Below are positions 54,132 through 64,000 of a stretch of 64,000 nt of DNA, piece by piece. Source of the stretch: Alkalicaulis satelles (GTDB lineage Bacteria > Pseudomonadota > Alphaproteobacteria > Caulobacterales > Maricaulaceae). The position numbers and the translations under genes were made by a program. The notes under the pieces are model-generated. The model had not been told where the DNA came from, ran no database searches, and worked only from the letters and a program-made list of their open reading frames with translations. The DNA lies in assembly GCF_008630495.1 (NCBI RefSeq), contig NZ_VWOJ01000001.1, positions 992,001 through 1,056,000 on the forward strand, read 5' to 3'. Each line of letters opens with the position of its first letter. The stretch's first letter is position 1.

Positions 54132-54896
54132 TCAGGCGGGACGGTCCCGGGCGGCTCCCGGCGGAAATCCGAATGCGCGCGTGAATGCTTCGCTGAATGC
54201 GCTGCGGCTCTGATAGCCCGCAGCAAAGGCGGCGTGTTCGATCGATGCGCCGCCGGCGATGTCCACCAGCGCTTCAGACAGGACGGTAAAGCGCCGCCAT
54301 TGCGACGGCGCCAACCCGGTCTCCGCAAGGAACAGGCGTTCTGCTGTGCGGCGGCTCAGACCCGCGCGCAGACACAACGCGCCAAGAGGCGTGGAATTGA
54401 GCGTGCGATCAGCCAACATGTCCGCAAGGCGCGCCGCACGCCGGTCGCCCGGACGCGTCAGGCTCATTCGAGTGTCGTCCCGGCGCACCAGATCGTGGAG
54501 GATCAACGCCCCCAGATGACGGTCGATAGCGATGCGGTCATCCAGCCACCCGCGCGCGCAAACCTCGATGATGGCTTCATGCAGCAACCCGCTGACATTG
54601 ACCACGTGCACTGGCTGAACGCTCGCCATGGAGGGCCGGATATAGAGCGTGCGAAGCTGGAGGTTTGACGACATCCGCAAGCGATGCAGAACGCCGGTCG
54701 GAATCCACAGCCCGCGCCGCGGCGGGATAGTCCAGTATTGCCCGTTGATATCGGCGCGCACGGCGCCGCTGCGGGCATACAGAAATTGCGGCCAAGGGTG
54801 GGTGTGACAGCCCTCGCTACCGCCTGCCGCATAGTCAATGGCAAGCGAGCGCATGAAGAAATGAGGTTCGTCTGCAGGCGAGGCGCTCTGTCGCAT
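54132..54896 (-). CDS. AraC-family transcriptional regulator (cupin + HTH)
   Basis: The 254-residue protein has an N-terminal cupin-like sensor (about 12-120: H-T-H-P-W-P-Q-F-L-Y-A-R-S-G and P-P-R-R-G-L-W-I-P) and a C-terminal double HTH (about 150-250: L-G-A-L-C-L-R-A-G-L-S-R-R-T-A-E-R-L-F and S-I-E-H-A-A-F-A-A-G-Y-Q-S-R-S-A-F-S-E-A-F). It diverges from a VOC-protein gene 78 bp away, which it may control. Confidence 0.9.
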   Translation of the reverse strand: MRQSASPADEPHFFMRSLAIDYAAGGSEGCHTHPWPQFLYARSGAVRADINGQYWTIPPRRGLWIPTGVLHRLRMSSNLQLRTLYIRPSMASVQPVHVVNVSGLLHEAIIEVCARGWLDDRIAIDRHLGALILHDLVRRDDTRMSLTRPGDRRAARLADMLADRTLNSTPLGALCLRAGLSRRTAERLFLAETGLAPSQWRRFTVLSEALVDIAGGASIEHAAFAAGYQSRSAFSEAFTRAFGFPPGAARDRPA

Positions 54897-54974
54897 TCAC
54901 CGACAAGACTGGCGCATTCCCGGAAGCGCGACAAGCGCGCATGCGTCATGCTCCCCGATAAGAGGAGACATGAC

Positions 54975-55358
54975 ATGCCCAACAAGCTCGCCCATTTTGC
55001 AATCGAAGCAGACGATGTGGACCGCGCGCGTCAATTCTATGAAAGCGTTTTCGGATGGCGCTTCTCGCCCTGGGGACCGCCGGGATTCTACCTGATTGAA
55101 GGGGCAGGCGTGAACGGGGCGCTCCAGCAGAGGCGCGAGCCGGCGCCGGACGGGCGCAAGGGATTTGAGTGCACGTTTGCCGTCGATGATCTCGATGCCG
55201 CCATCGCGCGGATCGAGGTGGCCGGCGGGCGCATTATCGGCGGGCGTCACGCGATCCCGACAATCGGCGAGCTGTGCCAATGGGCCGACACCGAGGGCAA
55301 TGAGGCGCTGATCATGCAATATGCGCCAGACCGCTTGAAGCAAATGAACCTGAGATAG
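54975..55358 (+). CDS. VOC-superfamily (glyoxalase/bleomycin-resistance fold) protein
   Basis: The start M-P-N-K-L-A-H-F-A-I at 54975 follows GAGGAG. The 127-residue product has the two beta-alpha-beta-beta-beta modules of the vicinal oxygen chelate fold: H-F-A-I-E-A-D-D-V-D-R-A-R-Q-F-Y-E-S-V-F-G-W-R-F and E-C-T-F-A-V-D-D-L-D-A-A-I-A-R-I-E-V-A-G-G. H7 could be one metal ligand. Substrate unknown. It is divergent from an AraC regulator gene and is followed by a second VOC gene. Confidence 0.85.
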   Translation: MPNKLAHFAIEADDVDRARQFYESVFGWRFSPWGPPGFYLIEGAGVNGALQQRREPAPDGRKGFECTFAVDDLDAAIARIEVAGGRIIGGRHAIPTIGELCQWADTEGNEALIMQYAPDRLKQMNLR

Positions 55359-55488
55359 AGTCAGGGTCTGTCCAGTCATGAGCGCCAGCATCGCTTGCCC
55401 TGCGATGCGGCGGCGCTGTGTCGCGATCCTTCAAGACCATGGCCGGATGACGCGATACGTTCCCCTGACCATCAGCCGGAGGGACGTC

Positions 55489-55884
55489 ATGATCTTCAGA
55501 TACACGATACTCTATGTGGAGAATGTTGCCGCCTCGCTTGAGTTCTACGAACGCGCGTTCGGGCTGGAACGCCTGTTCCTTCATGAATCGGGCGATTATG
55601 GCGAGCTGGCCACGGGAGAGACCAAGCTGGCCTTTTCATCACGCACCCTGATGAGATCGCTGGGAAAGGAGCCGGGCCAGCCCGGGCTCAAGACGCCGGT
55701 CTTCGAAATCGCGTTCGAGACCAGCGATGTGGCGGCGGCGCTGGAGCGCGCAATCAAGGCAGGAGCCACGCTTGTCCAGAAGGCGCGCCAGGAGGCCTGG
55801 GGGCAGACGACATCCTATGTCGGCGATCGCGACGGCTATCTGGTCGAGATCTGCTCGCCGGTCCAGTTGCCAAGCGCGGGCTGA
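55489..55884 (+). CDS. VOC-superfamily glyoxalase-like protein
   Basis: The ATG at 55489 follows GGAGGG. The 131-residue product starts M-I-F-R-Y-T-I-L-Y-V-E-N-V-A-A-S-L-E-F-Y-E-R-A-F-G-L, a VOC module, and its second half ends with D-G-Y-L-V-E-I-C, the usual position of a metal-binding glutamate. Paired with the VOC gene upstream it may form a small detoxification unit. Its 3' end overlaps the convergent AraC-type gene by 49 bp. Confidence 0.87.
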   Translation: MIFRYTILYVENVAASLEFYERAFGLERLFLHESGDYGELATGETKLAFSSRTLMRSLGKEPGQPGLKTPVFEIAFETSDVAAALERAIKAGATLVQKARQEAWGQTTSYVGDRDGYLVEICSPVQLPSAG

Positions 55885-56522
55885 CACAACAGGTCCAGCA
55901 CCAGGGCGTGGCGCCGGGCGCGCGCCGGCGTCACGCCGAACCAGCGCACAAACTCGCGGGTCATGTGGGCCTGATCGCTAAAACCGCTCTCGAACGCGGC
56001 GTCTGACAAGGCCATGGTTTTCAGACATGAGGCGGCGTGGCGCGCCCGCGCCAACAGACGCCAGTAATCCGGCGGCGGCAAATGGAGGGCGCGCAGCCGT
56101 CTTTGCACGCTGCGCGCCGACACCCCCAATTCGCGCGCAACCGAGCCTGGCGTGGCGCCGGGCGCTGTCAGGGCATGAATGATCTCATCCAGCTCGCCGG
56201 GCGCCGGCGCCTCATTGTGCAATATCGCTTCAGCATCGCCCGGTGAGGCCGAAACCGCCTTCAGCACCCGCTCTGACAGCCCGGCGCCGGGACGCAGGCG
56301 ATAGCCGGTCAGCCTTACGCCTGCAGGCAGCGCCACATGCCGGGGGCGAAGGTCCAGCCTGGTCAGTTCAACGCGGACGCGCTCACCGGGCTGGCGTATG
56401 ATCAGCACATCCCGGCAGCCGTCAGGAAACACCGGCGCGGCTTCAGCCCGGCTGGCCTCATGGGTCCATGTGCGGAACACGGCGTTTGCGATCATGGGCG
56501 TGACGATAACGGCCTGCGCCAA
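55836..56522 (-). CDS. AraC-family transcriptional regulator (DUF6597-like)
   Basis: The 228-residue protein has an N-terminal effector domain opening with F-P-D-G-C-R-D-V-L-I, as in a common AraC subgroup, and a C-terminal HTH: S-V-A-R-E-L-G-V-S-A-R-S-V-Q-R-R-L then S-D-A-A-F-E-S-G-F-S-D-Q-A-H-M-T-R-E-F-V-R-W-F-G. It overlaps the VOC gene convergently and diverges from the peroxiredoxin gene. Confidence 0.85.
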   Translation of the reverse strand: MAQAVIVTPMIANAVFRTWTHEASRAEAAPVFPDGCRDVLIIRQPGERVRVELTRLDLRPRHVALPAGVRLTGYRLRPGAGLSERVLKAVSASPGDAEAILHNEAPAPGELDEIIHALTAPGATPGSVARELGVSARSVQRRLRALHLPPPDYWRLLARARHAASCLKTMALSDAAFESGFSDQAHMTREFVRWFGVTPARARRHALVLDLLCQPALGNWTGEQISTR

Positions 56523-56657
56523 TCGCCGACACCCCGTTACCGCCTCCAGAACACCCGGGTGCGCACAGGGCGGGCGAATCCGCCTTGCCTGCGCCGGTGA
56601 CAGGCGCTATGTGCCCGTGCAGGCGCCCGAGCGCCACAACCTAAAAGGAGCCCACCC

Positions 56658-57140
56658 ATGACCATCAAGACCGGCGACGCCCTGCCTGACGTAACCTTCA
56701 TGATCATGACCGCCGACGGACCTGCCCCGGCTACAACGTCAGATATTTTCAAGGGCAAGCGGGTGGCGCTGTTCGCCGTGCCCGGGGCCTTCACCCCGAC
56801 CTGTTCGGCCAAGCACCTGCCGGGCTTCGTCACCCGGTCTGGCGAATTGAAAGCCAAGGGCATCGACACGATCGCCTGCACCTCGGTGAATGACGTGTTC
56901 GTCATGGCCGCCTGGGCCAAGGATCAGGGCGCGGGCGAGGATGTGACAATGCTCGCGGACGGCAATGGTGATTTCGCCAAGGCCGTCGGCCTGGAGCTTG
57001 ACGGAAGCAAATGGGGCATCGGCCCGCGCTCCCAGCGCTACGCCATGGTGGTCAAGGATGGCGTGGTCGAACATCTTTTCGTCGAGGACACGGGCAGTTT
57101 TGACGTGTCCAGCGCCGAGCACATGCTCAGCCAGCTTTAG
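56658..57140 (+). CDS. Prx5-type peroxiredoxin
   Basis: The 160-residue thiol peroxidase contains the peroxidatic cysteine C49 in P-G-A-F-T-P-T-C-S-A-K-H-L-P-G-F. It is of the AhpC/Prx5 (type 5) class that reduces hydrogen peroxide and alkyl hydroperoxides using thioredoxin or glutaredoxin. F-V-E-D-T-G-S-F-D-V-S-S-A-E near the C-terminus is typical. AAGGAG precedes the ATG. With katG about 2.5 kb away the region carries two peroxide defences. Confidence 0.93.
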   Translation: MTIKTGDALPDVTFMIMTADGPAPATTSDIFKGKRVALFAVPGAFTPTCSAKHLPGFVTRSGELKAKGIDTIACTSVNDVFVMAAWAKDQGAGEDVTMLADGNGDFAKAVGLELDGSKWGIGPRSQRYAMVVKDGVVEHLFVEDTGSFDVSSAEHMLSQL

Positions 57141-57152
57141 GTCCTGACATAT

Positions 57153-57183
57153 CCGGGCCGCCCGCGCCAAACGGGCGGCCCGG
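57153..57183. terminator. Bidirectional hairpin between peroxiredoxin and acylase genes
   Basis: The 12-bp perfect stem CCGGGCCGCCCG/CGGGCGGCCCGG has a 7-base loop. It fills the 48-bp gap between two convergent genes. There is no T-run, so termination would rely on the hairpin or on Rho. Confidence 0.55.
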
Positions 57184-57188
57184 CCTGG

Positions 57189-59462
57189 CTATTGCCGGAT
57201 GCGCACGCGGCTGACCGCATTGGCCCGCGCCGCCTCTTCCTCAAAATACAGCTCGTCCCAGCCCTTGTCCGAGTACAGCCGCGTCTGGTCGCCATAATGG
57301 GGCGAGGCGCGATTGGTGGACTGGGAATAGGTGAGGATGCCGCGCGAGCGCGGGCCCTCATCGGTGAACTCCACCGCCATGATCCAGCTCGACCCGTGAA
57401 TGATGCGCCGCGAACCTTCACCGGCGCGCGGGGGCTCGGGCACGATCATGTTGAACACGCCCGTGCCGCGATTGGCGCCGTGGATCTCGATGCGCTCCTC
57501 GCCGCGCATCTCCGCCTGCACATCGCCCAGGCGCGCATCCGGCGCGATCTCCAGGGCCTCAAGCCGCGCCGCCGCCGTGCGCAGCGCCTCCAGAACGGCC
57601 GGGTCGGTGACATCCAGCGTATGGGGCGTGCGCACCGGATCGGCCGGATCGAAAGCCTCGATCCATTTCAGCCCGCCCGCCTCGATGAAGAGGTTGAACA
57701 ACAGCACCCCGCGGCTGTCGCGGTCCACGCGCAGATCCCAGCCCTCCAGCGCATCACACACAGGCTGCAGATCGTCTCCGCCTTCATTGCGGCACAGGGC
57801 GGCCAGATCATCGCGCACCAGCTCGCCGCCATGATGGCGGTTGGAATACATGGCCGCGGTCAGCGTTTCGAGATCAAAGCCCGGCTCGCCCAGACCATCG
57901 CTTCCGGCCAGGCGCTGTTCGATCATGTCGATGGCCAGGCGCGTGCGCAGGCTGCGCGCGCCGGTCTCGTCGCCATAGATCGGGCTGAAGCCGGTCATGG
58001 GCGCGGCCGGCTGGCTCAGCCAGTGACTGTCATTGCTCTGGGCCACCCAGTCCTGGCGGAAAATATGCGGCGCGCTGGAGGGCCCGAACACGCCCGGCCG
58101 TGTGGAATCGCCATCGCTGCCCCAGCGGCATTGCGGCCGCGAGGCGTCGAGCACCGCAATGCGCATGGACGCCCAGGCGCCGCGCGCCATCTGGCTCACG
58201 GCGCATTCGGCGATCAGGTCTTCGGTGACATGAGGGACCATGCCCATATCGCCATGGTAAGCGAGGCCGGCCGAGTCGGCGGCGATGGTGTTGAAGCCCG
58301 TGGCCTGATAGCGGCCCAGCGCCTCATGAAGCTCGCCCACATCACGCGCCGCCCAGATGGCGAAATACTGATCGATCACGCGCAGGCCCTCGCTGGGCGC
58401 CGCCCAGGCATAGGCGCGCTCATCGCTCCAGGGCATCTGGTCGCTCACCGCCAGCGGACCGAACTCGGTGGAATAAAGCGTGCGGGTGATCTGGCTGCTA
58501 ACCCCGTCATCGCCCATGACATCCAGCGTCACGTCCTGACGGGTCATGTCGCGGTATTCGCCGTCCACCAGATAGCGGGTGGGGTCTTCGCGATCCAGGG
58601 TCAGCTCGAAATAGCCGAACCGGCGCGCGGTGGAGACGGTATGGCTCCAGGCGATGTGACCGGTATGGCCAATGCCCGGAAAAGGCGAGGTGATGAGGCC
58701 GGCGCCCGCCACATTGAGCTCGCCGGGAATGATCAGGTGGGAGCGGTAGAAGCGCAGCGCCCCGTTCCAGGGATAATGGGGATTGCCCAGCACCGCGCCG
58801 CGGCCCGAGCGCGTCGCCTCACGGCCCAGCCCATAGGCGTTGCTGCCCATGGTCACATCATTGAGGTCCGGGTCCAGGCGCGCCTCGGTCACGCTATCCG
58901 GTTCGCTGGGCGGGGCGGCGTTGGCGATGGCCGCGATCGGGTTGCCGAACGGCGCGATCAGGGCGCTGAGCCAGATATCGCTCTCGCTTAACGCACGCAC
59001 CCAGTCCGCGCCGCGGCAGCGCGGGTCGCTGATCGCGTCTATGCCGGTATCGGCCAGATAGCGGTTAACGCCCGCCGCCATGCCCGCCACGAAGGCGCGC
59101 GCCTCAGCGCTGGGCGTGTCCACATCGCCTGCAGGCCCGTTGAGATAGGCTTCCACCACCGCCTCGCCGGCCGCGCCGCGATGGAACAGGTCCGAGGCGA
59201 TATTGGCGTTCTGTGGTCCCGGGCCGAGATAGGCCGCGCGCTGGCCGCGCACAGTGATGGTGCGCTCGGCGATTTCGCAGATATTGTCCTGCGCCGCCGC
59301 AAAGCCGAGCCCGAAGCCCAGCCCGCCATGATCACTGGCGATGATATGGGGCACGCCATAGGCGCTGCGCAGGATTTCAGCCTCGTACTCTGTGGCGGGC
59401 TCGTCCCCGCAGGCCGCCACAGCCATCAGAGCGGCGCACGCCGCCAGTGCCTTCAAACGCAT
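57189..59462 (-). CDS. Penicillin/AHL-acylase family lipoprotein (Ntn hydrolase)
   Basis: The 757-residue protein has a lipoprotein signal peptide with lipobox cysteine C18 (M-A-V-A-A-C-G-D). The alpha part (about 25-205) contains I-L-R-S-A-Y-G-V-P-H-I and F-G-L-G-F-A-A-A-Q-D-N. The autocatalytic site M-G-S207-N-A-Y-G-L-G starts the beta chain, where the serine becomes the N-terminal nucleophile. P-F-P-G-I-G-H-T-G-H-I-A-W-S-H-T is also a family motif. Members cleave amide-linked acyl groups from beta-lactams, homoserine lactones or aculeacin. The specificity is unknown; quorum-quenching is possible. It is monocistronic. Confidence 0.9.
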   Translation of the reverse strand: MRLKALAACAALMAVAACGDEPATEYEAEILRSAYGVPHIIASDHGGLGFGLGFAAAQDNICEIAERTITVRGQRAAYLGPGPQNANIASDLFHRGAAGEAVVEAYLNGPAGDVDTPSAEARAFVAGMAAGVNRYLADTGIDAISDPRCRGADWVRALSESDIWLSALIAPFGNPIAAIANAAPPSEPDSVTEARLDPDLNDVTMGSNAYGLGREATRSGRGAVLGNPHYPWNGALRFYRSHLIIPGELNVAGAGLITSPFPGIGHTGHIAWSHTVSTARRFGYFELTLDREDPTRYLVDGEYRDMTRQDVTLDVMGDDGVSSQITRTLYSTEFGPLAVSDQMPWSDERAYAWAAPSEGLRVIDQYFAIWAARDVGELHEALGRYQATGFNTIAADSAGLAYHGDMGMVPHVTEDLIAECAVSQMARGAWASMRIAVLDASRPQCRWGSDGDSTRPGVFGPSSAPHIFRQDWVAQSNDSHWLSQPAAPMTGFSPIYGDETGARSLRTRLAIDMIEQRLAGSDGLGEPGFDLETLTAAMYSNRHHGGELVRDDLAALCRNEGGDDLQPVCDALEGWDLRVDRDSRGVLLFNLFIEAGGLKWIEAFDPADPVRTPHTLDVTDPAVLEALRTAAARLEALEIAPDARLGDVQAEMRGEERIEIHGANRGTGVFNMIVPEPPRAGEGSRRIIHGSSWIMAVEFTDEGPRSRGILTYSQSTNRASPHYGDQTRLYSDKGWDELYFEEEAARANAVSRVRIRQ

Positions 59463-59534
59463 GGTCTTGTCTCCCCGGACTTATTTTGATCGGGAGCATA
59501 CACGCCCGCCGCCGCCCCGCCAGCCGGAGCGCGA

Positions 59535-59576
59535 TAAAAAAGCGGCGCCCCGGAAGTGTCCGGAGCGCCGCCTTTT
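59535..59576 (-). terminator. Rho-independent terminator of katG
   Basis: On the minus strand a stem of about 12 bp, GGCGGCGCTCCGGA pairing with TCCGGGGCGCCGC with one mismatch, is followed by TTTTTTA. It lies 20 bp after the katG stop codon. A T-run on the plus strand side (CCTTTT) may also let it work in reverse. Confidence 0.8.
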
Positions 59577-59596
59577 CAGCTTGCTTCGCGTGAGGC

Positions 59597-61867
<2,271 letters not shown>

Positions 61868-62025
61868 TCAGTTATATTGATGGAGGTTATAGGCAGCGCT
61901 TATGTTGCAGCGCACGCTCAACAGGGTCCCGCGATAGCGGCGGCGCTTGGACGCAGGGCGGAAATTCTCCTTGCAAACAGTATGGACATTCCTAAGCTTG
62001 GCCGGTCATCGCAAGGGAGGCGGGC

Positions 62026-62820
62026 ATGGTGATCGTTGGAAAAGTGCGCCGTGACGCGCCCTGGTCATGGCTCAAGGACGGGCTGGCCGACCTGGCCGCA
62101 GAGCCTGGCATTTCGCTGGGCTATGGCGCGGTGTTCACCCTTGTGGGCGCCGCCATCACTCTGGGCCTTGTGGCCGCCGGGCTGGGCGGGCTGGCGCCGG
62201 TCTTCCTGGCCGGTTTCGCCCTGGTCGCGCCCGCCTTCGCCATCGGCGTCTACCGCATCAGCCAGGTGCGCGACGAGGGCGGAACCCCGCGCCTGTTTGA
62301 CTTCTGGTCCATGCCCGTCGGGCGGGTGACCCAGCTGGCGCTGCTCAGCGTGCTCTTGCTGGTGTTCTTCCTGGCCTGGGCGCGGCTGGCGCAATTTCTG
62401 TTCGCCATGTTCGCCTATGGCAGTGATCTGACCCTGTCCAGCGTCCTGCCCTTCCTGTTCTCCATGCCGGGGCTGGGACTGATCATTGTGGGCACGCTGA
62501 TTGGCGGGGCGCTGGCGCTGGCCGCCTTCACCGTGTCGGCGATCGCCTTTCCCATGCTGGTCGATCAGGATGTGGACGCCTTCACCGCCATCGCCGCCAG
62601 CATCAAGGCGGTCAAGAACCAGCCCGGCGTCATGCTCACCTGGGCCTGGCTGATCGCGCTGATCACGGCCTTGGGCATGGCCGCTTTCCTGATCGGCCTG
62701 GCCTTCGCCTTCCCGCTGATCGCCCACGCCAGCTGGCGCGCCTACAAGGATTTCGCGCCGCGCCCGGCCAGTTCCGCCGACGCGCTCGCCGCTGACCGCG
62801 CCTCTTCAGACGCGGTCTGA
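62026..62820 (+). CDS. DUF2189-type integral membrane protein
   Basis: The 264-residue protein has about six hydrophobic helices (for example about 32-52, 55-80, 100-125, 135-150 and 155-185) and the opening W-S-W-L-K-D-G-L-A-D-L-A-A-E-P-G-I-S-L-G-Y-G typical of the DUF2189 family. These are often found near cytochrome oxidase genes in alphaproteobacteria, which fits the ccoS and ccoI genes that converge on it. Its function is unknown. Its 3' end overlaps ccoS by 15 bp. Confidence 0.85.
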   Translation: MVIVGKVRRDAPWSWLKDGLADLAAEPGISLGYGAVFTLVGAAITLGLVAAGLGGLAPVFLAGFALVAPAFAIGVYRISQVRDEGGTPRLFDFWSMPVGRVTQLALLSVLLLVFFLAWARLAQFLFAMFAYGSDLTLSSVLPFLFSMPGLGLIIVGTLIGGALALAAFTVSAIAFPMLVDQDVDAFTAIAASIKAVKNQPGVMLTWAWLIALITALGMAAFLIGLAFAFPLIAHASWRAYKDFAPRPASSADALAADRASSDAV

Positions 62821-63000
62821 ATCGGCCTCGTTCGCGTCCTCGTCCTCATCGGTGATCGGCTTGTCGTCATCGATGAGGATGCGTTCGGCGACGCCTTGCA
62901 TATCGTCATACTGGCCCGAGCGCATGGTCCAGAAGAAGGCCGCCAGGCCCAGTGCGCCCAGAAACAGCGCGGCGGGTATGAGCCACATCAAGGAGGTCAT
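62806..63000 (-). CDS. ccoS: cbb3-type cytochrome oxidase assembly protein CcoS
   Basis: The 64-residue protein has one N-terminal membrane helix (L-M-W-L-I-P-A-A-L-F-L-G-A-L-G-L-A-A-F-F-W) followed by the family signature S-G-Q-Y-D-D-M-Q-G-V-A-E-R-I-L-I-D-D. CcoS is needed to mature the copper-containing cbb3 oxidase. The start overlaps the stop of the copper ATPase gene by 4 bp (ATGA), the usual ccoI-ccoS order. Confidence 0.93.
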   Translation of the reverse strand: MTSLMWLIPAALFLGALGLAAFFWTMRSGQYDDMQGVAERILIDDDKPITDEDEDANEADSDRV

Positions 63001-64000
63001 CGGCGCATCAGCCTCATGGCGTTGACCGTGACCACCACCGAGGACGCCGACATGGCCACCGCCGCCACCAGCGGCGTGACAAAACCCAGCACCGCGATGG
63101 GCACGGCGATCACATTATAGAGGATGGTCAGGGCGAAATTCTCGTCCACCCGGCGCCGGGCCGCGCGCGCCACATCCAGCGCCAGCGGGATCGAGGTCAG
63201 CCGGTCACGCTGGATCACCAGATCAGCCGCCGAGCGTGAAATATCCGCCGCCGACCCCATGGAGATGGAAGCGTAGGCGCCCGCCAGGGCCGGCGCGTCA
63301 TTGAGCCCGTCACCCACCATCAGCGTCTTCTCGCCGGCATCGGCCAGCTCTTTCAGGCGCGCGGTCTTGCCTGCCGGGGTGAGGCCTGAACGCCAGTGCG
63401 TCACGCCCAGCGCCCGGGCTATGGCGGCCACCGGCTCTTCCCGGTCGCCGGAGAGCAGCTCCGGCTCCAGCCCGCGCGCACGCAGCGCCGCGATCATCTC
63501 GGCGGCGTCAGCGCGCAGCTGGTCGGCGAAAACAAAGCGCACCGGCGGCGCATCTCCGTCCACCAGCCAGGCCTCCAGCTCGAACGCGCCTTCACCGGCC
63601 TCATCACCCGGGCGCTCCGGCGCGCCGGTCCAGCGCGCCGAACCAAAGCGCACGCGGCGTCCTTGAAATTCCGCCTCCACCCCGCAGCCTGGCGTTTCCA
63701 CCGCGCCGTCCGCCGCCTCGCCCGGCCCGGCGGCGTCGGCCAGCGCCAGCGACAAGGGATGGCGCGACACCCGCGCCAGCCGGGCCGCCAGCGCCAGCGT
63801 CTCCGGCGCGATGTCATCGCCATTGATCAGGCGCGGGCGGCCTTGCGTCAGCGTGCCGGTCTTGTCCAGCACCACCCGGCTCACCTGCTCCAGCCGCTCC
63901 AGCGCATCACCCGAACGCACCAGCACGCCGTCGCGGTAGAGCCGGCCGCACGCCACCACCTGAACCGCCGGCACCGCCAGCGCCAGCGCGCACGGACAGG
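62997..64000 (-). CDS. ccoI: Copper-translocating P-type ATPase, CcoI-type (5' part outside window)
   Basis: The visible 334 codons form the C-terminal half of a P1B-type ATPase. At the window edge the frame reads C-P-C-A-L-A-L-A-V, the ion-binding CPC motif of membrane helix 6. Next is the phosphorylation site D-K-T-G-T-L-T. G-D-G-L-N-D-A-P-A-L and the final hydrophobic pair of helices follow. With ccoS directly downstream this is probably CcoI, the copper importer for cbb3 oxidase assembly. The N-terminal metal-binding domain is beyond the window. Confidence 0.9.
   Translation of the reverse strand, partial: CPCALALAVPAVQVVACGRLYRDGVLVRSGDALERLEQVSRVVLDKTGTLTQGRPRLINGDDIAPETLALAARLARVSRHPLSLALADAAGPGEAADGAVETPGCGVEAEFQGRRVRFGSARWTGAPERPGDEAGEGAFELEAWLVDGDAPPVRFVFADQLRADAAEMIAALRARGLEPELLSGDREEPVAAIARALGVTHWRSGLTPAGKTARLKELADAGEKTLMVGDGLNDAPALAGAYASISMGSAADISRSAADLVIQRDRLTSIPLALDVARAARRRVDENFALTILYNVIAVPIAVLGFVTPLVAAVAMSASSVVVTVNAMRLMRR

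Overview
The window is 64 kb of GC-rich bacterial chromosome with dense, often overlapping genes. It most resembles a marine alphaproteobacterium of the Maricaulales/Hyphomonadales group. This is inferred from the codon bias, the split gcvPA/gcvPB operon behind a tandem glycine riboswitch, the tig-clpP-clpX cluster, a ligase-associated helicase, CcoS/CcoI-type genes, and short mosaic palindromic repeats of the kind seen in Caulobacter relatives. No rRNA genes or CRISPR arrays were found. One tRNA was found, tRNA-Leu(UAG).

Layout. 1-11 kb: a B12-binding regulator, a fused 5-oxoprolinase/hydantoinase, a DjlA-like co-chaperone, two repeat-filled gaps, an Lhr-type helicase, a Doc/AbrB toxin-antitoxin pair with a perfect 22-bp palindrome, and a GST. 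11-17.3 kb: a leftward glycine-cleavage operon (gcvT-gcvH-paiB-like-gcvPA-hydrolase-gcvPB) under a glycine riboswitch. 17.4-18.3 kb: one very AT-rich foreign gene for a two-TM protein. 18.3-30.4 kb: housekeeping genes (argS, ispH, rnhA, gluQRS, clpX, clpP, tig) plus an EAL phosphodiesterase and an HNH protein. 45-64 kb: tRNA-Leu, secreted proteins, a convergent two-component pair, a MATE pump, several regulator/enzyme pairs, a peroxiredoxin, an N-terminal-nucleophile acylase, katG, and the start of a cytochrome-oxidase assembly cluster (ccoS, ccoI).

The main discovery is a 13.5-kb mobile element at about 31111-44580 with the anatomy of a casposon, a Cas1-dependent self-synthesising transposon. 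It encodes a stand-alone Cas1 with E/H/D catalytic residues, an intact family B DNA polymerase, an HNH nuclease, a PD-(D/E)XK nuclease translationally coupled to cas1, a small XRE regulator with an operator-like palindrome, and two accessory proteins, one with an AT-hook. Its ends carry imperfect terminal inverted repeats (15 of the first 17 positions match) and a perfect 15-17 bp target-site duplication. The target was a mosaic palindromic repeat: joining the two flanks rebuilds a full repeat block that survives intact about 290 bp to the right. Between the core genes and the ends sit two AT-richer cargo genes that look like anti-phage systems. One is a TIR-domain protein. The other is a 1784-residue STAND NTPase with an N-terminal nuclease-like domain, an Avs-like architecture. 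The element therefore looks like a bacterial casposon carrying defence genes.
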